From Ariolimax columbianus (Eukaryota; Mollusca; Gastropoda; Stylommatophora; Arionidae): a stretch of DNA of 64,000 bases. Both the position numbers and the translations under genes were made by a program. Every line of letters starts with the position of its first letter. Position 1 is the first letter of the stretch. Where the stretch lies: the NCBI GenBank assembly GCA_036924085.1, contig JAVGWX010000003.1, positions 131,747,023 to 131,811,022 on the forward strand, given 5' to 3'. This document shows, in pieces, positions 31,800 to 44,400 of this stretch. The notes under the pieces are model-generated. The model worked only from the letters and a program-made list of their open reading frames with translations, was not told the DNA's origin and made no database searches.

Positions 31800-32267
31800 T
31801 ATAAACGTCGTGGATGAAGACCAGTAACACCCTTCCAGGTCATTGTGCATCTTTGGGTATTTGAGTACGCTCTGAACAAGCCAATGCAAGAGCAGAAAAT
31901 GTTATGAGACGATTGGCATTAACCAAATTGCACGTCTATCCTGAGCTGCATGAACGCTGATTTCAACGCACTCACCCAGGTTGAACTATTTTGATATTAG
32001 GTGTTCCCGGATGTTCATTTTTATTTGACAACACTTTTAAGAGACTCATTCAGACCGTTCTTGAAACGCTTTTTTTTTAACATCACATTTACTCAGTTCA
32101 CCATACAGAAGCATCAATTGAAGCCTTTCACTTGGCATTCGAGACATGTGGCCAGCTCTCCCACTTCGTGTTTTTGTTGTTGTTGCAAAGGTCCATTAAT
32201 ACCTCACATGATGGCTCTGGATAGTACTTCATTATCTGTGATATGGTCCTGCCAGCGAATAGACAGT
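31800..32267 (-). pseudogene. LINE E, 3' piece: RT C-terminal end
   Basis: On the minus strand: SIRWQDHITDNEVLSRAIM near 32262-32206, then LQQQQKHEVGELATCLECQ near 32190-32130. These correspond to the L.I.WQDKI...EVL and LRWTGHV.RM blocks of a LINE C-terminus. The element ends towards 31800 in an (AAT)n-like tail at 31770-31792. Its upstream part lies at 33527-33905, separated by a 1.25-kb insertion. Confidence 0.72.
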
Positions 32268-33526
32268 ATATAACAAATCTTAGCTGTAGAGACATATTTT
32301 ACATAGAAGAATAAGACATATTTTACAGTTAACAGAGTTGGGAGGAAGATACAAAATGTGTAGACAATCATTTTTCTTTCTTTTTCATTGTATCGAACTA
32401 AAAGGACCAAGTCAGTGCAGCTGAACTCAGTCCCGCCATAATTTAAGTAACTAACACGTAGAGAGTAGGCGTTGTCTCAAAGAACGTAGGCGTTGTCTCA
32501 AAGAACGCAGGTGGAGGTCTTAGGTAACCTAACGTAGTTACAGGTAATCTCACCCACGCATCTCAGACAAAGCGCACGTTTTCACATGATCTGGGGATGC
32601 AGAGCAATTATAAGTCACGGACGGGACACACAGGAGGTAATAGAGGAAAAAGAGACACGGAGTGAGGCAGTCGACGGAGAGAGGCAGTTGAGATATGCAC
32701 GGAGTTGAAAGAAGAGACATTCTGATGAGAGACACATCAGAACCAGCTTGAGCTCGACACAGAGATTTGGAACACAGTAAGATTGAGCTTGACACAGGAC
32801 AGACGTTCAGTTGAGAGACAGATCAGATCAGAACAGAGTCAGAGAAAGAATTGAACGAGAAAGAACAGCCGAAGTAGGATATCTTCCAGTATTAGCGACA
32901 AGCAAGGTATATTCCCACGTGTTATAATCGGACGTAAATACAGTTGTCAGTAGAGCTAAAGTCAATCTTTCATTGATCAAATTGATCATGTTAAAGACAG
33001 CAATCAGTAGAGCTAAAGTAAATCTTTCATTGATCAAATTGATCATGTTAAAGACAGCAATCAGTAGAGCTAAAATCAATCTTTCATTGATCACGTCAAA
33101 TACATTCGCCAGTAGAGCTAGAATCAATCTTTCATTGATCACATTGATCACGTCAAATACAGTCGTCAGTAGAGCTAGAATCAATCTTTCATTGATCACG
33201 TCAAATACATTCATCCGTAGAGCTAGAATTAATCTTCCATTGATGACATTGATCACGTCAAAGACAGCCGTCAGTAGAGCTGGAATCAATCTTTCATTGA
33301 TCACGTCAAATACAGCCGTGAGTAGCGCTAGAGTCAGTCTTTCATTGATCACATTGATCACATAAATACAGTCGTCAGTAGAGCTTAAGTCAGTCATCTG
33401 ATGATCACATTGATCACATAAATACAAATCGTCAGTAGAATTTGTTTAGAGCGAGCGTAGAGTGAAATATAATAGAGCAGACCCCTTTCCTGTCTGCTAC
33501 AGAGCTCCAGAAAATCAATCAGCTCT
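32268..33526. mobile_element. 1.25-kb unclassified insertion with candidate 5-bp TSD
   Basis: This segment splits LINE E. Reading LINE E on the minus strand, the left-hand codons end LR.IL and the right-hand ones start ILSIRWQ. Joining them with a single ATACT keeps the frame. AGTAT is present at 32264-32268 and at about 33522-33526, which fits a 5-bp TSD. The insert ends ...CTCTGGCACA on the plus strand, so on the minus strand it starts TGTG. The other end does not show the matching CA. Its only internal structure is the 57/48-bp array at 32945-33430. No protein was recognised. A solo LTR is possible but unproven. Confidence 0.5.
32945..33430. repeat. 57/48-bp tandem array, about 9 units
   Basis: Units share CAGTAGAGCTA, AATCAATCTTTCATTGATCA and CGTCAAATACA. 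Long units (57 bp) have an extra 9 bp made by a second TTGATCA word; short units are 48 bp. All lengths are multiples of three, so a 199-codon frame on the minus strand (33427-32828) and a 130-codon frame on the plus strand (32973-33365) are both open. The peptides repeat I/L-N-E-R-L-type segments with no known domain, so I do not call either a gene. Confidence 0.85.
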
Positions 33527-33905
33527 GGCACAAGTATTCACCTCAGACACTTCATATGGAAGTGATTTAGCCTCCTGGGGGTCACAACCGTAGACAGTCC
33601 AGCTCTCACACGCGAAGAGCATGGTGGGAAGAATGGTGGTACGATAGACCTTCAACTAAGACGTTGTGCTGATTACTCGATGTTCCCCCAACTGCTGAGA
33701 ACATTCCACCAAAAGCTGTGCTGGCCTTTGTTATTGTATTAGCTAGATCAGCAATAGTCACTTATCTTGACTGATCTCTTCTGAGGTAGACACATTTCTC
33801 AACCACTTATAATATATGTCCCCTCACTGTAACCACTGCCTGTTTGTACTCTGTATTTGGTGCTGCTTGGTATACGATCTCAGTTATCTTTGTGCTAATG
33901 GTCAA
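33527..33905 (-). pseudogene. LINE E, 5' piece: RT after the YADD box
   Basis: On the minus strand: DNFGLTISTKITEIVYQAAP near 33905-33845, VTVRGHIL..VEKCVYL near 33825-33780, FACESWTVYGCD near 33620-33585, and SLPYEVSEVNT or HFHMKCLR near 33570-33530. These correspond to FGL.IS.KKTEVM, V.G..L..VEKF.YLG, YACE.WT and CLR.IL of LINE RTs. The C-terminal continuation is at 31800-32267. The CR1/L2-like 3' end at 33918-34172 abuts its 5' side. Confidence 0.78.
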
Positions 33906-33917
33906 GCCAAAGTTGTC

Positions 33918-34172
33918 AGAAGCATAGCTACAAATTAACTAAGAGAGGTCCAGATTAGATAAAACGAAATATTTTTTTAGTCAGAGAGTCGTGAATGCTT
34001 AGAATGCATTGCCACAGGAAGTAGTGGAGGCAGGGACAATTAATGCATTTAAGAATCCATTTGATGCGCATAGCTTTAAGACCAAGGCAATGTAAATGAA
34101 ACTGGTTGTTTACAGACTCTGCAGAGTCTTCTAAACCGGTATAAAGATGTTAAGTTAAGTTTAGTTAAGAGG
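33918..34172 (+). mobile_element. CR1/L2-like LINE 3' end with TTAAG tail
   Basis: GAGGTCCAGATTAGATAAAA, GAATGCATTGCCACAGGAAG, TTAATGCATTTAAGAATCC, CAGACTCTGCAGAGTCTTC and a tail GTTAAGTTAAGTTTAGTTAAG mark this as a third copy of the 22262-22985 family. It is 5'-truncated and somewhat more diverged than the copy at 31375-31690. Confidence 0.86.
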
Positions 34173-35263
34173 CAGCAAAGAAGAGATCCACGTCCTTCTG
34201 CATATTCAATTTATTTAATATTGTTTTGAAAGTAGGCGTTTTTTTTTTCAATTTAGAAGGGAGCTTCATTTCGTTGGAATAGGGAAATAGTAGTATACAA
34301 ATATTGTTGAAGTATAGTATATTCCTCGCTGCCACGTTTAAAAGACGTAAAGTTAAATTTGATTGACTGAGTAGCAGAGTGGCGGATCTATTGTTTGCAA
34401 CAAATCGATTTACGTTATCGACACGCCCCAGTTGACACCTCTGTGAAAGGCCTTGACTTTAATTGAATATTATATGTAGTAGGCTTAATTATTAGAATGC
34501 TTGCCTCACGCTGCAATGGAGTTTGGCTCGAACTTTGGTATCGACATGCTCCACCCTACCCACCCAACTGTAGATACTTCATTTACAGATATGAAAGCCA
34601 AGTCGGCGAATATAGGAATTGTTAGCTCCCCTTCAGAAAATGCTGACATCTAATACAGGGATGTATCTATCATTATATACCTACTGCAATAAATGCTATG
34701 TCATTCCTTTATCTTTAAAACAAACACAAAAATTGAAGGAAAGAATAATTGACAGAAGGAAGAGAGCAGAATGCGGCAACCACAGTGTGGATGTATACTT
34801 AACGGTGGGAGGGGCACAAAGCAGCTCGAAACGGTCGTAGAAGACTCGATCAAGAACAGACGAGATGTAGACAGAAGTCGATACTACAACAAAGATGGCG
34901 ACATAACGACACGACTAATGAAGTTCACACGTCCGTCTAACAAAGCCGGCGGTGTCGAGTCGTGACTAATGAAGCGAAACAAAGTGAATAAACGACCCGT
35001 TCACAAAATAAATCTACAATACCTTCTATGGAGTCGGCAGTCTGACTATTCTGGAGCGTGTTTTACTCTGCTTGAGCAGGTTAGGCATCGAAAAGGTATC
35101 GAGCGAAGGAGTAAAAGGAATCAAATAGTTCTCTATCTTTATTGTTTGTCACATCCACATTATTTTGTATCTCCTGGTATGGCCTGTTGTGTCCTTATGT
35201 CGGGAAAATATAACTATCAGCTGCACAACAATTCGTAAATTGTATTTATTTATTTATTTTTTT
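34173..35263. other. Unassigned stretch
   Basis: No gene or repeat family was recognised. Short frames have no known motif. Confidence 0.4.
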
Positions 35264-35376
35264 AAAATTGTTTTTGCGTTCGCCTTATTTTATCTATTCC
35301 CCAAGGTGTGTGTGCGTTACACTGTGGTTTTTATTTTGCGCCTGTCGGCCCAGTGCATCCGACTTCAGCATGCTTG
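35264..35376 (-). mobile_element. SINE S1 tail fragment
   Basis: GCGTTCGCCTTATTTTATCT, ATTCCCCAAGG, TTTTTATTTTGCGCCTGTCG and GGCCCAGTGCATCCGACTTC align with the tail of the S1 copy at 1206-1447. The tRNA-like head is absent, so this is a fragment. Confidence 0.72.
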
Positions 35377-35522
35377 ATTTATTTGTTTATTTCCAACACA
35401 CGTTTCTTGACACTACTTACTTTACTTACTTCCCTTGTCCAAGCACCAAGTCATATAGCGTTCATCCAGTGTTCAGCGACTTGAATTGCCCTGTCACTCG
35501 CCACCAACTTGTCGTTCTAGTA

Positions 35523-36034
35523 CCATGTATCCAGAAGGTTGGGACAACTCGTCAGATGGCCTGAATCTTGTAGCGCACCACAGTCACATGTATCCAGAAG
35601 GTTGGGACAACTCGTCAGATGGCCTGGATCTTGTAGCGCACCACAGTCACATGTATCCAGAAGGTTGGGACAACTCGTCAGATGGCCTGGATCTTGTAGC
35701 GCACCACAGTCACATGTATCCAGAAGGTTGGGACAACTCGTCAGATGGCCTGGATCTTGTAGCGCACCACAATCACATGTATCCAGAAGGTTGGGACAAC
35801 TCGTCAGATGGCCTGGATCTTGTAGCGCACCACAGTCACATGTATCCAGAAGGTTGGGACAACTCGTCAGATGGCCTGGATCTTGTAGCGCACCACAGTC
35901 ACATGTATCCAGAAGGTTGGGACAAATCGTCAGATGGCCTGGATCTTGTAGCGCACCACAGTCACATGTATCCAGAAGGTTGGGACAAATCGTCAGATGG
36001 AATGGATCTTGTAGCGCACCACAGTCACATGTAT
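35523..36034. repeat. 63-bp tandem array, about 8 units
   Basis: Units of 63 bp contain ATGTATCCAGAAGGTTGGGA, CAACTCGTCAGATGGCCTGG and ATCTTGTAGCGCACCACAGT. They are nearly identical (for example C/A at CAACTCG/CAAATCG, G/A at CACAGTC/CACAATC). Since 63 is a multiple of three, two plus-strand frames of 212 and 218 codons stay open through the array and both flanks. The 21-residue periods (MYPEGWDNSSDG...; the other rich in R, S and W) match no known domain. I treat them as by-products. Confidence 0.92.
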
Positions 36035-37404
36035 CGCCGTCTGAGAGACCCTCATGTCTTCATGTTTTTCCTATATCGCGATACGCCAGTTCGAAGTCTA
36101 TTTATTGTCTTAAAAAGAGAGTAGGGTACGTGATGTCCAGGGGCAGGTTCCCCCTGAAGCTCAATCCCTGGGTCCTACATCATTTCGTGCCATAATTCAG
36201 TGCGACGACTTTCAGGTTTTGAATGTATGGACTTTGTTGATTTAAGAAAACTGTGCTTGGATTTGAGTCTTCTTGACAATGGCACATTAAGATACAGGGA
36301 TATTTACACTGCCAAAGACATATGAACAGAGACACACACACCTACAAATGAGCCTTTGGCTCTAACAATGAGGAAAAGTGCTGGTGTCGAGGAAGAATAA
36401 GAAGAAAAAGAGGCTGAGAAGGAAGAAGAAGAAAAATAAGAAATAGAAGATGAAGAAGAAGATGAAAAAGATGCAGAAGAAAACGTAATTGTAAATGAAC
36501 TAGGTCTCAGCTTTTTATTTTAAGAACAGGACGAACTGATTATACTCGGAACGTGTCGACATTTGCTCGTATGTCAGTCGTTCTAGCCAATCGTACCACG
36601 TTATTCATTTGCCACATACCTAATTGTATAGTCTACATTTCACTTATTTCTATTATGTTATACAACGTTTAGCATTTTATTTACATTCGCAGCTTAGTTC
36701 TGCATTCACAGTCTCGTAGCATCGCAAGCTGAGTTTCAATAGGTTAAGGAAAATAGCTGCAACGAAGTTCTGTAGTTCGTAGCTCCTTTGTATTGTGTTA
36801 TCTATGTGAACTAACTGAGCAAACAGAAAACAGGCTACATTTGGTGAATAGGTGTTAAGAAAGAAGCATTGAACAACTTTGAAACAATGAGACAGATCAA
36901 CGACAAGATAGGCCCGAGAAGACCAGATGAATTCAACGTGTAATGTGATTTAAGAAGATGCCTTAATTGACTCAATTAATTAATTGAATCCTTGCGATTC
37001 TTCACAGAACAAATATCTGCATCGGTTGCTCTCTACGAATTCCTATATTTCTTTCATTTGTCATCGCTTTCTCTATTCTGTTCGTCCACTGTTTTTTATT
37101 TTGGTTTTGTCCTCTAATTAATCCCTTCCGTCGTGCTTCATCCAGTACCTGTATAGCTATACTGTTATATTTTCTGTCCAACTGTAATTTCTTTCCTTAG
37201 TATCTAGCCGTCATTGTTGTAATCGTGTTCTGTGTCACATTTCTACACTCGTCATTACTTGTGTTCGGTCAATACGAAGTATGCAACGAATGCATAGATG
37301 GAGGTCGGCACGTACCATAATATATCCGGTTCATAAATTAGATAGGGCTAAAGTGTATTGTGGAGACAGGGCCATGAGTCTAACTGTCATGTTCATGAAG
37401 AAAA
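36035..37404. other. Unassigned stretch with a GAA-rich patch
   Basis: No gene is supported. A purine patch at about 36395-36480 (GAAGAAGAAGAAAAATAAG) is a degenerate triplet microsatellite. A short AT palindrome (AATTAATTAATT) lies near 36975. The minus strand at 36990-37250 has a basic frame (ARRKGLIRGQ, KKQWTNRIEKAM) that might be a LINE linker remnant, but evidence is too thin to call. Confidence 0.4.
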
Positions 37405-37552
37405 TAGATGTGATTATTAAAGAACGATCGACAAAGATACAAAGCAGAAAAAGTTCACTGGAATATATGATAAAAATATGTGTGATTATTAAACAACGAA
37501 CGACAAAGATACAAAGCAGAAAAAGTTCACCGATATATAGGACGAGGATCAC
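37405..37552. repeat. 72-bp tandem duplication, two units
   Basis: TGTGATTATTAAA starts at 37409 and again at 37481, followed in both by CAAAGATACAAAGCAGAAAA and AGTTCAC. The two units differ at a few positions. The following 37553-38480 has no recognisable content. Confidence 0.85.
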
Positions 37553-38480
37553 TCGCTAACGTGACCCTGATGACTGTCAGTCTGCGTCATCTTCTCGTCC
37601 CTGTACCCCTCAACCAACCCCCCTTCCTTCCCCACACCCTGACCCTCTTTAATAATGTCTACGCAGGAAGTTAAATTTTCTGGGAAAAGGTTTCTTCGAG
37701 GCTCCCAAACAGCTCTGTGTAAAGGTTCGTCTCCGTGGGTCAATGCCTTAGCGTATGTCTTACATGACTTGTTCGTTTACCTGTGCTTGATTTAACGTAC
37801 ATACAGTGGGTGATAGGACCAGTTTAAGTCTGTGTTAATGGCTATTCAATCTGGTATGTAGTGTTCTCATGCATATCATGATCACTTAATCCGCCCAATC
37901 AAGGCAGCCATAGTTGTCTTTCGTTTGGTCGACCTTCCCATACTTTGGCTAACGGTATTAATTTCCTGGAAAGGGATTGTTTGTTATTTCTACTCTTGTG
38001 TTGCTCATTCTCTGGCTAATTTATTTAATCTTGTGTGATGGAATCAACTGTAGCACGACTCTTCTTTTGGCCTTTAGTTTTCTTAAGGCCTTCTAAAACT
38101 CTGGCAGTTTATCACTCTTGAGCGATAACTATCAGTTCAAAGTAACTTCTGGGTTAATATATTCAGAATACCATTCAATGGTGCTGGATATAGACATTGT
38201 AGCGATAGTTTAGTTTAATAAATGCTGCAGTTTGATTGGTCTGTTATGGAATTATTATGTCACTATTTATTTTTGCTTCTCTTGGATAACTTTAGGTCTG
38301 GTTTTCGTCTTGTGAGTGTTCATTGTCTAAATATTACTGATGTTTATGAATAGATTGTATTTCTCGCTGTTTCGTTTAACCGACAGGAACATATGTTCCA
38401 GACCCACAGCACTCTTCTAGAGAACAACTAAACCATCTGCATGTTTTAGTTCTGGTATTTATCTCAGAGACGCAAAAAGT

Positions 38481-41400
38481 TCTGAGTTGTGAATATGTCG
38501 GCTCGACTGAAAGCAACAACATAGATTGCCAGTCTGAGTTGTGAATATGTCGGCTCGACTATAAGCAACAACATAGATTGCCAGTCTGAGTTGTGAATAT
38601 GTCGGCTCGACTAAAAGCAACAACATAGATTGCCAGTCTGAGTTGTGAATATGTCGGCTCGACTGAAAGCAACAACATAGATTGCCAGTCTGAGTTGTGA
38701 ATATGTCGTCTCGACTAAAAGCAACAACATAGATTGCCAGTCTGAGTTGTGAATATGTCGTCTCGACTAAAAGCAACAACAGAGATTGCCAGTCTGGGTT
38801 GTGAATATGTCGTCTCGACTAAAAGCAACAACAGAGATTGCCAGTCTGGGTTGTGAATATGTCGTCTCGACTAAAAGCAACAACAGAGATTGCCAGTCTG
38901 GGTTGTGAATATGTCGTCTCGACTAAAAGCAACAACATAGATTGCCAGTCTGGGTTGTGAATATGTCGTCTCGACTAAAAGCAACAACATAGATTGCCAG
39001 TCTGGGTTGTGAATATGTCGTCTCGACTAAAAGCAACAACATAGATTGCCAGTCTGGGTTGTGAATATGTCGTCTCGACTAAAAGCAACAACATAGATTG
39101 CCAGTCTGGGTTGTGAATATGTCGTCTCGACTAAAAGCAACAACATAGATTGCCAGTCTGGGTTGTGAATATGTCGTCTCGACTAAAAGCAACAACATAG
39201 ATTGCCAGTCTGGGTTGTGAATATGTCGTCTCGACTAAAAGCAACAACATAGATTGCCAGTCTGGGTTGTGAATATGTCGTCTCGACTAAAAGCAACAAC
39301 ATAGATTGCCAGTCTGAGTTGTGAATATGTCGTCTCGACTAAAAGCAACAACATAGATTGCCAGTCTGGGTTGTGAATATGTCGGCTCGACTATAAGCAA
39401 CAACATAGATTGCCAGTCTGAGTTGTGAATATGTCGGCTCGACTAAAAGCAACAACATAGATTGCCAGTCTGAGTTGTGAATATGTCGGCTCGACTGAAA
39501 GCAACAACATAGATTGCCAGTCTGAGTTGTGAATATGTCGTCTCGACTAAAAGCAACAACATAGATTGCCAGTCTGAGTTGTGAATATGTCGTCTCGACT
39601 AAAAGCAACAACAGAGATTGCCAGTCTGGGTTGTGAATATGTCGTCTCGACTAAAAGCAACAACAGAGATTGCCAGTCTGGGTTGTGAATATGTCGTCTC
39701 GACTAAAAGCAACAACAGAGATTGCCAGTCTGGGTTGTGAATATGTCGTCTCGACTAAAAGCAACAACATAGATTGCCAGTCTGGGTTGTGAATATGTCG
39801 TCTCGACTAAAAGCAACAACATAGATTGCCAGTCTGGGTTGTGAATATGTCGTCTCGACTAAAAGCAACAACATAGATTGCCAGTCTGGGTTGTGAATAT
39901 GTCGTCTCGACTAAAAGCAACAACATAGATTGCCAGTCTGGGTTGTGAATATGTCGTCTCGACTAAAAGCAACAACATAGATTGCCAGTCTGGGTTGTGA
40001 ATATGTCGTCTCGACTAAAAGCAACAACATAGATTGCCAGTCTGGGTTGTGAATATGTCGTCTCGACTAAAAGCAACAACATAGATTGCCAGTCTGGGTT
40101 GTGAATATGTCGTCTCGACTAAAAGCAACAACATAGATTGCCAGTCTGAGTTGTGAATATGTCGTCTCGACTAAAAGCAACAACATAGATTGCCAGTCTG
40201 GATTGTGAATATGTCGTCTCGACTAAAAGCAACAACATAGATTGCCAGTCTGGGTTGTGAATATGTCGTCTCGACTAAAAGCAACAACATAGATTGCCAG
40301 TCTGGGTTGTGAATATGTCGTCTCGACTAAAAGCAACAACATAGATTGCCAGTCTGGGTTGTGAATATGTCGTCTCGACTAAAAGCAACAACACAGATTG
40401 CCAGTCTGGGTTGTGAATATGTCGTCTCGACTAAAAGCAACAACATAGATTGCCAGTCTGGGTTGTGAATATGTCGTCTCGACTAAAAGCAACAACATAG
40501 ATTGCCAGTCTGGGTTGTGAATATGTCGTCTCGACTAAAAGCAACAACATAGATTGCCAGTCTGGGTTGTGAATATGTCGTCTCGACTAAAAGCAACAAC
40601 ATAGATTGCCAGTCTGGGTTGTGAATATGTCGTCTCGACTAAAAGCAACAACAGAGATTGCCAGTCTGGGTTGTGAATATGTCGTCTCGACTAAAAGCAA
40701 CAACAGAGATTGCCAATCTGGGTTGTGAATATGTCGTCTCGACTAAAAGCAACAACATAGATTGCCAGTCTGGGTTGTGAATATGTCGTCTCGACTAAAA
40801 GCAACAACAGAGATTGCCAGTCTGGGTTGTGAATATGTCGTCTCGACTAAAAGCAACAACAGAGATTGCCAGTCTGGGTTGTGAATATGTCGTCTCGACT
40901 AAAAGCAACAACATAGATTGCCAGTCTGGGTTGTGAATATGTCGTCTCGACTAAAAGCAACAACATAGATTGCCAGTCTGGGTTGTGAATATGTCGTCTC
41001 GACTAAAAGCAACAACATAGATTGCCAGTCTGGGTTGTGAATATGTCGTCTCGACTAAAAGCAACAACATAGATTGCCAGTCTGGGTTGTGAATATGTCG
41101 TCTCGACTAAAAGCAACAACAGAGATTGCCAGTCTGGGTTGTGAATATGTCGTCTCGACTAAAAGCAACAACAGAGATTGCCAGTCTGGGTTGTGAATAT
41201 GTCGTCTCGACTAAAAGCAACAACATAGATTGCCAGTCTGAGTTGTGAATATGTCGTCTCGACTAAAAGCAACAACAGAGATTGCCAGTCTGGGTTGTGA
41301 ATATGTCGTCTCGACTAAAAGCAACAACAGAGATTGCCAGTCTGGGTTGTGAATATGTCGTCTCGACTAAAAGCAACAACAGAGATTGCCAGTCTGGGTT

Positions 41401-44400
41401 GTGAATATGTCGTCTCGACTAAAAGCAACAACATAGATTGCCAGTCTGGGTTGTGAATATGTCGTCTCGACTAAAAGCAACAACATAGATTGCCAGTCTG
41501 GGTTGTGAATATGTCGTCTCGACTAAAAGCAACAACATAGATTGCCAGTCTGGGTTGTGAATATGTCGTCTCGACTAAAAGCAACAACATAGATTGCCAG
41601 TCTGGGTTGTGAATATGTCGTCTCGACTAAAAGCAACAACATAGATTGCCAGTCTGGGTTGTGAATATGTCGTCTCGACTAAAAGCAACAACATAGATTG
41701 CCAGTCTGGGTTGTGAATATGTCGTCTCGACTAAAAGCAACAACATAGATTGCCAGTCTGGGTTGTGAATATGTCGTCTCGACTAAAAGCAACAACATAG
41801 ATTGCCAGTCTGAGTTGTGAATATGTCGTCTCGACTAAAAGCAACAACATAGATTGCCAGTCTGGGTTGTGAATATGTCGTCTCGACTAAAAGCAACAAC
41901 AGAGATTGCCAGTCTGGGTTGTGAATATGTCGTCTCGACTAAAAGCAACAACAGAGATTGCCAATCTGGGTTGTGAATATGTCGTCTCGACTAAAAGCAA
42001 CAACATAGATTGCCAGTCTGGGTTGTGAATATGTCGTCTCGACTAAAAGCAACAACAGAGATTGCCAGTCTGGGTTGTGAATATGTCGTCTCGACTAAAA
42101 GCAACAACAGAGATTGCCAGTCTGGGTTGTGAATATGTCGTCTCGACTAAAAGCAACAACATAGATTGCCAGTCTGGGTTGTGAATATGTCGTCTCGATT
42201 AAAAGCAACAACATAGATTGCCAGTCTGGGTTGTGAATATGTCGTCTCGACTAAAAGCAACAACATAGATTGCCAGTCTGGGTTGTGAATATGTCGTCTC
42301 GACTAAAAGCAACAACATAGATTGCCAGTCTGGGTTGTGAATATGTCGTCTCGACTAAAAGCAACAACAGAGATTGCCAGTCTGGGTTGTGAATATGTCG
42401 TCTCGACTAAAAGCAACAACAGAGATTGCCAGTCTGGGTTGTGAATATGTCGTCTCGACTAAAAGCAACAACATAGATTGCCAGTCTGAGTTGTGAATAT
42501 GTCGTCTCGACTAAAAGCAACAACAGAGATTGCCAGTCTGGGTTGTGAATATGTCGTCTCGACTAAAAGCAACAACAGAGATTGCCAGTCTGGGTTGTGA
42601 ATATGTCGTCTCGACTAAAAGCAACAACAGAGATTGCCAGTCTGGGTTGTGAATATGTCGTCTCGACTAAAAGCAACAACATAGATTGCCAGTCTGGGTT
42701 GTGAATATGTCGTCTCGACTAAAAGCAACAACATAGATTGCCAGTCTGGGTTGTGAATATGTCGTCTCGACTAAAAGCAACAACATAGATTGCCAGTCTG
42801 GGTTGTGAATATGTCGTCTCGACTAAAAGCAACAACATAGATTGCCAGTCTGGGTTGTGAATATGTCGTCTCGACTAAAAGCAACAACATAGATTGCCAG
42901 TCTGGGTTGTGAATATGTCGTCTCGACTAAAAGCAACAACATAGATTGCCAGTCTGGGTTGTGAATATGTCGTCTCGACTAAAAGCAACAACATAGATTG
43001 CCAGTCTGGGTTGTGAATATGTCGTCTCGACTAAAAGCAACAACATAGATTGCCAGTCTGAGTTGTGAATATGTCGTCTCGACTAAAAGCAACAACATAG
43101 ATTGCCAGTCTGGGTTGTGAATATGTCGGCTCGACTATAAGCAACAACATAGATTGCCAGTCTGAGTTGTGAATATGTCGGCTCGACTAAAAGCAACAAC
43201 ATAGATTGCCAGTCTGAGTTGTGAATATGTCGGCTCGACTGAAAGCAACAACATAGATTGCCAGTCTGAGTTGTGAATATGTCGTCTCGACTAAAAGCAA
43301 CAACATAGATTGCCAGTCTGAGTTGTGAATATGTCGTCTCGACTAAAAGCAACAACAGAGATTGCCAGTCTGGGTTGTGAATATGTCGTCTCGACTAAAA
43401 GCAACAACAGAGATTGCCAGTCTGGGTTGTGAATATGTCGTCTCGACTAAAAGCAACAACAGAGATTGCCAGTCTGGGTTGTGAATATGTCGTCTCGACT
43501 AAAAGCAACAACATAGATTGCCAGTCTGGGTTGTGAATATGTCGTCTCGACTAAAAGCAACAACATAGATTGCCAGTCTGGGTTGTGAATATGTCGTCTC
43601 GACTAAAAGCAACAACATAGATTGCCAGTCTGGGTTGTGAATATGTCGTCTCGACTAAAAGCAACAACATAGATTGCCAGTCTGGGTTGTGAATATGTCG
43701 TCTCGACTAAAAGCAACAACATAGATTGCCAGTCTGGGTTGTGAATATGTCGTCTCGACTAAAAGCAACAACATAGATTGCCAGTCTGGGTTGTGAATAT
43801 GTCGTCTCGACTAAAAGCAACAACATAGATTGCCAGTCTGGGTTGTGAATATGTCGTCTCGACTAAAAGCAACAACATAGATTGCCAGTCTGAGTTGTGA
43901 ATATGTCGTCTCGACTAAAAGCAACAACATAGATTGCCAGTCTGGATTGTGAATATGTCGTCTCGACTAAAAGCAACAACATAGATTGCCAGTCTGGGTT
44001 GTGAATATGTCGTCTCGACTAAAAGCAACAACATAGATTGCCAGTCTGGGTTGTGAATATGTCGTCTCGACTAAAAGCAACAACATAGATTGCCAGTCTG
44101 GGTTGTGAATATGTCGTCTCGACTAAAAGCAACAACATAGATTGCCAGTCTGGGTTGTGAATATGTCGTCTCGACTAAAAGCAACAACATAGATTGCCAG
44201 TCTGGGTTGTGAATATGTCGTCTCGACTAAAAGCAACAACATAGATTGCCAGTCTGGGTTGTGAATATGTCGTCTCGACTAAAAGCAACAACATAGATTG
44301 CCAGTCTGGGTTGTGAATATGTCGTCTCGACTAAAAGCAACAACATAGATTGCCAGTCTGGGTTGTGAATATGTCGTCTCGACTAAAAGCAACAACAGAG

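Noticed and set aside
32268..33526. Calling the insertion a solo LTR
   Set aside because: The 5-bp flanking duplication and a TG start on one strand fit, but the opposite end lacks CA and no internal retroelement copy is visible, so I left it unclassified.
38459..43355. Three identical 90-codon minus-strand frames in the 52-bp satellite
   Set aside because: Identity reflects block duplication of satellite DNA (offset 3,744 bp between two of them). The 52-bp period cycles through frames, and neighbouring monomers contain stops.
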